In this document: positions 5,425 to 8,923 of the stretch, in pieces
Layout: each line of letters begins with the position of its first letter
How positions within the stretch are numbered: the stretch's first letter is position 1
Assembly: GCA_964482685.1 (NCBI GenBank)
Contig: CAYZZA010000050.1
Span: forward strand, 1 to 8,923
Origin: CAYZZA01 sp964482685
Lineage (GTDB): Bacteria > Bacillota > Bacilli > Lactobacillales > Carnobacteriaceae_A
Direction: 5' to 3'
DNA length: 8,923 nucleotides
Made by a program: the position numbers and the translations under genes
The notes under the pieces: generated by a model
The model's database searches: none
Seen by the model: the letters and a program-made list of their open reading frames with translations, nothing else
What the model was told of the DNA's origin: nothing

Positions 5425-6696
5425 CAAAAAACTGAGTGGTTCGTTTGCGTAAATCTGTTCCAGCGGGATGCTTTCTTCGGTTCCCGTTGCCATGTTTTTG
5501 ACGTTGACAGTCTGGTTTTCCAACTCGTTCTCACCAATTGTGAACACAAAGCGTGCGTGCAATCGGTCTGCGGTTTTAAATTGCGCTTTTGGTTTTCTAA
5601 ACAAGTAATCCCGTTCGACCGTCCATCCTTTGCTTCGTAACGCTTGGACGATTTTTAGCGTCTCCGTATTGGTCTTGTCGCCAATTCCAACTATGTAGGC
5701 ATCCACTTGGTCCGTCGTCGGCAAAGACACTTCTTCTGATTTTAACATCATGACCAATCGTTCCAATCCAAACGCAAACCCAAAGGCTGGGGTTGAAGGA
5801 CCGCCCACGTCCTCAATCAAGGAATCATAGCGTCCCCCTGCACAAACAGTCGTGTTTGACCCAAATCCTTTTGATTCAGCCATAATTTCAAAAATGGTGT
5901 CGTTGTAATAATCCAATCCGCGTACCATCGTTGCATCAATCTCAAATGGAATGTCCAACACCTTCAGCAACTCTTGCACTTGCTCAAAGTGACGTTTTGA
6001 GTCATCGGATAAGAAATCAAGAATCGATGGAGCGTGTTTTACGATTTCTTGGTCTTTTTTGTCTTTGCTGTCTAAAACACGCAATGGATTTTGGTGCAAC
6101 CGTGTGACAGAGTCTTTGCTTAATTCCTCTGAAAAAGGTGTCAAGTAGTGAATCAATGCGTCCCGGTAGGCCGTGCGGCTTTGGCTATCGCCAAGTGAGT
6201 TGATCACAAGACGCAACTTGCCTAAGTGTAACGTTTCAAAAAACTCCATGGCCAAGGCGATGGTTTCAACGTCTGTTGCGGGGTTTTTGCTGCCAAAGAC
6301 TTCCACACCCAACTGGTGGAATTGACGCATCCGTCCACTTTGGGGTCTTTCGTACCGGAACATGGGTCCGTTGTAAAAGAACTTCAAAGGTTTTTGGTGC
6401 TCCGGTCCGTATAGTTTGTTCTCCACAAACGCGCGTGCTACAGAGACCGTTCCTTCTGGACGTAGCGCAATGTGTCTATCCCCTTTGTCGAAGAAGTCAT
6501 ACATTTCTTTTGTGACAATATCACTGGATTCGCCGACACTCCTTGTGAAGAGCTCTAGTTTTTCCATTAGTGGCAAGCGGATTTCAGAAAAGTGGTATTT
6601 TTCTAAAATGGGGGTGACCGTTTTTTCAATGTGGTGCCAATACAGCAATTCTTCAGGCAAGAGATCTTGTGTTCCTTTTAATTTTTGGTAGTTCAT
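5416..6696 (-). CDS. hisS: histidyl-tRNA synthetase
   Basis: 426 residues, the usual bacterial length; class IIa enzyme that charges tRNA-His, cytoplasmic homodimer. Seen in order: N-terminal KLKGTQDLLPEE (5-16), LRPEGTVSVARA (78-89), motif 2 at FYNGPMFRYERPQSGRMR (107-124) continuing FHQLGVEVFG, the two histidine-specific signatures RGLDYY (259-264) and AGGRYDSL (286-293), motif 3 at AFGFAFGLERLVMML (304-318), and the C-terminal anticodon-binding domain (about 328-420, with FRKPKAQFKTADRLHA). ATG 6696 is chosen because GGAG lies 8 nt upstream and homologues begin there; the open frame continues to 6816 but that part is T-box leader. First gene of the operon, controlled by the T-box. Its stop codon lies in an 18-bp tandem duplication. 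Confidence 0.97.
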   Translation of the reverse strand: MNYQKLKGTQDLLPEELLYWHHIEKTVTPILEKYHFSEIRLPLMEKLELFTRSVGESSDIVTKEMYDFFDKGDRHIALRPEGTVSVARAFVENKLYGPEHQKPLKFFYNGPMFRYERPQSGRMRQFHQLGVEVFGSKNPATDVETIALAMEFFETLHLGKLRLVINSLGDSQSRTAYRDALIHYLTPFSEELSKDSVTRLHQNPLRVLDSKDKKDQEIVKHAPSILDFLSDDSKRHFEQVQELLKVLDIPFEIDATMVRGLDYYNDTIFEIMAESKGFGSNTTVCAGGRYDSLIEDVGGPSTPAFGFAFGLERLVMMLKSEEVSLPTTDQVDAYIVGIGDKTNTETLKIVQALRSKGWTVERDYLFRKPKAQFKTADRLHARFVFTIGENELENQTVNVKNMATGTEESIPLEQIYANEPLSFLAE

Positions 6697-6726
6697 TCCC
6701 ATCACTCCATCTTTCGTTTTATAAAT

Positions 6727-6766
6727 AAAAAAAGCCCTTATTCTAAGACTAGAATAAGGACGGGCT
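6727..6766 (-). terminator. T-box regulatory terminator
   Basis: In mRNA sense CCTTATTCTA, loop GTCT, TAGAATAAGG: a 10-bp perfect stem extended by AGC/GCT across a small bulge, followed by seven T (6733-6727). The 5' arm shares CGTCCTT with the antiterminator, so the two structures are mutually exclusive. It ends 30 nt before the hisS ATG. Confidence 0.93.
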
Positions 6767-6984
6767 AAAAGAGTTGCACGTGGTACCACCTTTTTTTTAG
6801 GAACGTAGGGATACATTCCTCTTTATATGGTTAACGCCCACCACGTGACGGCTTTTCCCCGTCAACCTTCCAAAGTGTCTTTCGATACAGTCAGGAGAAT
6901 CGTTTTCATCACATTCAGATTCTTTCTGTGTCCTGTGCTTGTATGTACTTTCTTTTTCACTAGGTATGTATTTGTTTTTAGTTC
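6727..6984 (-). ncRNA. T-box leader controlling hisS-aspS(-nfo)
   Basis: A T-box riboswitch of about 260 nt that senses uncharged tRNA. The T-box motif AAGGTGGTACCACG occupies 6779-6792; AAGG and ACG in it can pair with CCTT and CGT downstream to form the antiterminator with the TGGTACC bulge, excluding the terminator at 6727-6766. Stem III is the hairpin 6799-6820 (AGGAATGTA/TACGTTCCT). Stem I is the upstream part: ATACA and CAGGA pair with TGTAT and TCCTG, an apical hairpin GAATC/GATTC encloses the TGTGATGAAA-type distal loop, and GAAAGACACTTTGG (6872-6885) forms the 3' side of the specifier loop. The specifier reads GAC (Asp, 6877-6879) or, two bases on, CAC (His, 6875-6877). Pairings were worked out by eye. 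Confidence 0.93.
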
Positions 6985-6990
6985 CTTTAA

Positions 6991-7019
6991 ACAGTACAAG
7001 AAACAACCTGTTTTGTCAA
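6991..7019 (-). promoter_or_regulatory. promoter of the hisS operon
   Basis: Minus strand TTGACA (7019-7014, perfect -35), 17-bp spacer, TACTGT (6996-6991, four of six). The start would be near 6984, about 288 nt before hisS, which matches the length a complete T-box leader needs. Confidence 0.8.
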
Positions 7020-7055
7020 CATACAACAATCTCCCTGCACGCTATACTGATTTGA

Positions 7056-7085
7056 TTGGAAGTTTCAGATAAGCATTGTTATAAT
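7056..7085 (+). promoter_or_regulatory. promoter of the amidase gene
   Basis: Perfect extended -10: TG at 7077-7078, one base, then TATAAT (7080-7085). A TTGGAA (7056-7061, four of six) lies 18 bp upstream. The start would be near 7092, giving a leader of about 52 nt. It is divergent from the hisS promoter, with about 37 bp between the two -35 boxes. Confidence 0.8.
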
Positions 7086-7143
7086 TAAAGAATAGATAGA
7101 TAAAAAAATGAACCGATGACTGCATCTAGTAGGAGTGAGTAAG

Positions 7144-8478
7144 ATGACCAATAGAGAAAAACAGCGTCTAGACAAGAGCAAGCAAGTTGGAACGGTGGTG
7201 GCTGTTTTATTTACTTTTTTTCTTTTCATGGCCATAGTGGTGATTGCACAAGGAAAGACCGTTCGTGTCGAAGCAAGTGTGTTAAATGTTCGCACAGGTC
7301 CAGGATTGTCGTATGACATTATGACCCAAGTACGTGAAAACGATGAACTAAAAGTCATTGACGAAAAAAACGAGTGGTACAAAGTCCGATTGGCAGGTGA
7401 CCAAATTGGCTGGGTAGCCAGTTGGCTGGTGAAAAATACCGAAGTGTCTTCGGGTACCAATCAAGTCGGGACAATTATAAGCAGTACCGCCAACATCCGA
7501 AAAGAAGCCACTACTTCTTCAGATATTCTTGGCACGGTGTCAAAAGGAACTGAAGTGACTGTGTTGTTTAGCCAAAACAATTGGGTCCAAATCAACTACC
7601 AAGGTCAAATCGCTTGGATCAGTGGAGAACTCATTGAAGTATCCGCTGAAAAAGGCTCTCCGTCAAACAATACTGGAGAGACAAACGCACCCGGCGCGTC
7701 ATCCGTGACCATTCTAAAAGATGGCATCAATATTCGCAGCGGCCCGTCTACAGATGATGCGTCTTTGTTAAAAGCTAGTTCTGGCGATACTTATACGGTG
7801 TTAGAAACAGAAAACGATTGGCACAAAATCACTCTATCAGACGGAACCACAGGATACGTAGCCAATTGGGTGGTGACACTCTCAGATGGAGCGGCACCTA
7901 CTTCTACAGAAGCTTCTCCCCCACTATTAAAACCGACGTCATTGGCAGAAGCAACGGTTGTCATTGATGCGGGGCACGGTGGAAAAGATCCAGGAGCCAA
8001 TTCAAACGGTCTTCTTGAAAAAGAATTGACGTTGAGTACCGCCAAGATTTTAGCCAAAAAACTAGAAGCATTTGGGACAAACGTCATCTTGACACGTTCA
8101 GACGATCAAACCCTTTCGTTAAACGACCGTGTCTACATTGCGCACACGTCAAAAGCCGATGCCTTTATTAGCCTTCACTACGATGCCTACAAAGTAGACA
8201 ATGGCGGCTCTGGCACAAGTACGTTTTATTACTCTGACGCTGATCGCGGGCTTGCGGAATCGATTCATAAAGCTATTGGAACAAAAGGACCTCTTAGAAA
8301 CAATGGTGTAAAACGCGGTGATTATCTGGTATTGCGTGAAAACCTCCAACCTTCTGTCTTGTTGGAACTAGGGTTTATAAACAACACGGTAGATGCCACT
8401 TATATTCAACGGGAGACCTATCAAGCTTTAATGGCGGATCAAATTATTCACGCGATGACCGAGTACTTTACGAACTAA
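7144..8478 (+). CDS. N-acetylmuramoyl-L-alanine amidase with three SH3b domains
   Basis: 444 residues. Cuts the amide bond between N-acetylmuramic acid and L-alanine in peptidoglycan. An N-terminal anchor or uncleaved signal (about 16-36, after a basic NREKQRLDKSK) puts the rest outside the cell. Three bacterial SH3 domains follow (about 39-99, 110-168, 187-245), each with the NVRTGPG / NIRKEAT / NIRSGPS core and a GWV, AWI or GYV near its end; they probably bind the wall. After a Ser/Pro/Thr linker comes an Amidase_3 zinc domain (270-444): VIDAGHGGKDPG with ligand H278, E294 (LEKELTLS), H345 (SLHYDA) and catalytic E408 (LLELGFINN), all intact. ATG 7144 is chosen because AGGAG (7131-7135) lies 8 nt before it; an in-frame GTG at 7135 overlaps that site. 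It resembles B. subtilis YrvJ, which also lies beside hisS. Here it is transcribed divergently from hisS, from its own promoter. Confidence 0.95.
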   Translation: MTNREKQRLDKSKQVGTVVAVLFTFFLFMAIVVIAQGKTVRVEASVLNVRTGPGLSYDIMTQVRENDELKVIDEKNEWYKVRLAGDQIGWVASWLVKNTEVSSGTNQVGTIISSTANIRKEATTSSDILGTVSKGTEVTVLFSQNNWVQINYQGQIAWISGELIEVSAEKGSPSNNTGETNAPGASSVTILKDGINIRSGPSTDDASLLKASSGDTYTVLETENDWHKITLSDGTTGYVANWVVTLSDGAAPTSTEASPPLLKPTSLAEATVVIDAGHGGKDPGANSNGLLEKELTLSTAKILAKKLEAFGTNVILTRSDDQTLSLNDRVYIAHTSKADAFISLHYDAYKVDNGGSGTSTFYYSDADRGLAESIHKAIGTKGPLRNNGVKRGDYLVLRENLQPSVLLELGFINNTVDATYIQRETYQALMADQIIHAMTEYFTN

Positions 8479-8584
8479 AGGAAAACAATCCCCAATAAAG
8501 AATGTGAACCAATTCTAGATAGGATTTACAAACCAGATTCCTAATATATTTGTATAGATGAAATCGTAATAAATCATTCAAATG

Positions 8585-8634
8585 AGGCTTCCCCAACCAT
8601 GTCAAGTACAGGTGGTTTTGGGGAAGCCTTTTTT
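8585..8634 (+). terminator. intrinsic terminator of the amidase gene
   Basis: 12-bp perfect stem AGGCTTCCCCAA (8585-8596) with TTGGGGAAGCCT (8618-8629), 21-nt loop, followed by T to 8634. It lies 106 nt after the amidase stop; the stretch between (8479-8584) is AT-rich and holds no feature I can name. Confidence 0.93.
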
Positions 8635-8735
8635 GTCTCTACTTTTACATTTCTTTGAATCACAAGCTAGAACATGTTTTGTGTTTTTCATAGTGCACAG
8701 ATGCGTCTCCTTATGACAAACTAAAAAAAGACACT

Positions 8736-8768
8736 AAAAAAGCATTCCTCAAGAATGAGCAATGCCTT
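8736..8768 (-). terminator. leftward intrinsic terminator
   Basis: In mRNA sense GCATT (8765-8761), a C-C mismatch, then CTCA/TGAG around a 4-nt loop, closing with AATGC (8746-8742), and six T (8741-8736). It points leftward, so it ends a transcript that starts to its right, either a gene beyond the window or the candidate short RNA at 8736-8858. Confidence 0.75.
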
Positions 8769-8790
8769 TGTATGTAAGGGTTTATTGATT

Positions 8791-8817
8791 AAGTACAAGT
8801 TTGTCATACTTGTATTT
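8791..8817. repeat. inverted repeat (possible operator or RNA hairpin)
   Basis: AAGTACAAGT (8791-8800) against ACTTGTATTT (8808-8817): ten-base arms with one G-T mismatch in DNA terms, 7-base centre. Overlapping it, AGTTTGTCATA (8798-8808) is the exact reverse complement of 8712-8722, and GACAAACT occurs again at 8820-8827. Confidence 0.55.
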
Positions 8818-8853
8818 AAGACAAACTCAAAACAGATCTAAATCTTTAGAAAA

Positions 8854-8911
8854 CCTCTAAATATACTATAACCTGAATAATTCATACCTCCAACTTTAGA
8901 GGCGTTTTTCT
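8854..8911 (+). terminator. weak rightward terminator-like hairpin
   Basis: CCTCTAAA (8854-8861) can pair with TTTAGAGG (8895-8902), followed by CGTTTTTC and a further T-run. The stem is 8 bp but the loop is 33 nt, so termination is uncertain; no rightward gene between 8635 and here would need it. It overlaps the leftward promoter-like site. Confidence 0.25.
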
Positions 8912-8923
8912 TTTTTCAATCGA

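Larger units (their letters stand above)
8736..8858 (-). ncRNA. candidate small RNA, speculative
   Basis: A leftward promoter-like pair (TTGGAG at 8893-8888, 17 bp, TATAGT at 8870-8865) would start transcription near 8858, and an intrinsic terminator ends it at 8736, giving about 120 nt with no convincing reading frame. Inside, two hairpins compete: TACAAGT/ACTTGTA (8814-8808 with 8800-8794) and AGTTTGTC/GACAAACT (8827-8820 with 8805-8798). The -35 is weak (three of six), and the terminator could instead belong to a gene beyond the right edge. Confidence 0.3.

Noticed and set aside
6697..6816. N-terminal extension of HisRS by 40 residues
   Set aside because: The extension is encoded by the T-box antiterminator and terminator, has no ribosome binding site, and homologues start at the MNYQKLKGTQD position.
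8602..8691. Leftward 29-codon ORF (MKNTKHVLACDSKKC...) with AAGGAG upstream
   Set aside because: The ribosome-binding-like site is 15 nt from the ATG, and the ORF runs through the amidase terminator stem.
8838..8885. Leftward 15-codon ORF MNYSGYSIFRGFLKI after GGAGG
   Set aside because: Only one base separates GGAGG from the ATG, and the -10 of the promoter-like site lies inside the ORF.

Overview
The window comes from a low-GC Gram-positive bacterium (Firmicutes). Evidence: AGGAGG-type ribosome binding sites with 7-10 nt spacing, strong TTGACA/TATAAT-type promoters, an intrinsic-terminator style of gene ending, a T-box leader in front of hisS-aspS, a LemA/TPM-domain pair and a YrvJ-like amidase with three SH3b domains beside hisS (the arrangement known near hisS in Bacillus subtilis). 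The protein sequences feel closest to Lactobacillales (Carnobacteriaceae/Aerococcaceae-like), but that is an impression and not a measurement. Two sequence contigs are joined here by 100 Ns (3266-3365).

Layout, left to right. 1-371 holds no gene I recognise. 436-636 (+) is a 66-residue, extremely basic small protein with its own promoter. A strong bidirectional terminator (645-689) separates it from the convergent leftward pair lemA (1584-2150) and a secreted, membrane-anchored TPM-domain protein (720-1556). To the right is a leftward operon, in transcription order: T-box leader (about 6984 down to 6727), hisS (5416-6696), aspS (3543-5336) and nfo encoding endonuclease IV (2296-3219). No terminator is visible between aspS and nfo or directly after nfo, so the T-box may set the level of all three. 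From the same intergenic region a divergent promoter drives a cell-wall amidase (7144-8478, +), which ends in a strong terminator (8585-8634). The last 290 bases carry no recognisable protein gene but contain a leftward promoter-like site, nested inverted repeats and a leftward terminator, which together could describe a roughly 120-nt RNA.

How it works together: the T-box measures charging of a tRNA (the specifier is an overlapping GAC/CAC; details favour tRNA-Asp) and releases transcription of histidyl- and aspartyl-tRNA synthetases when charging falls; nfo, an abasic-site repair enzyme, rides downstream. The amidase, LemA and TPM proteins belong to the envelope and have no evident mechanistic link to the synthetases.

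The most unusual thing in the window is that each gene junction of the hisS-aspS-nfo operon carries a different short tandem repeat: an 18-bp duplication that copies the hisS stop codon, four 15-bp units starting at the base after the aspS stop and in its reading frame, and three 22-bp units before nfo. The 22-bp repeat also explains the N gap: the 55 bases on each side of the gap are identical, so the gap is probably an unresolved assembly overlap and not missing DNA. I found no CRISPR array, insertion sequence, tRNA or rRNA, and no clear new defence or enzyme system.
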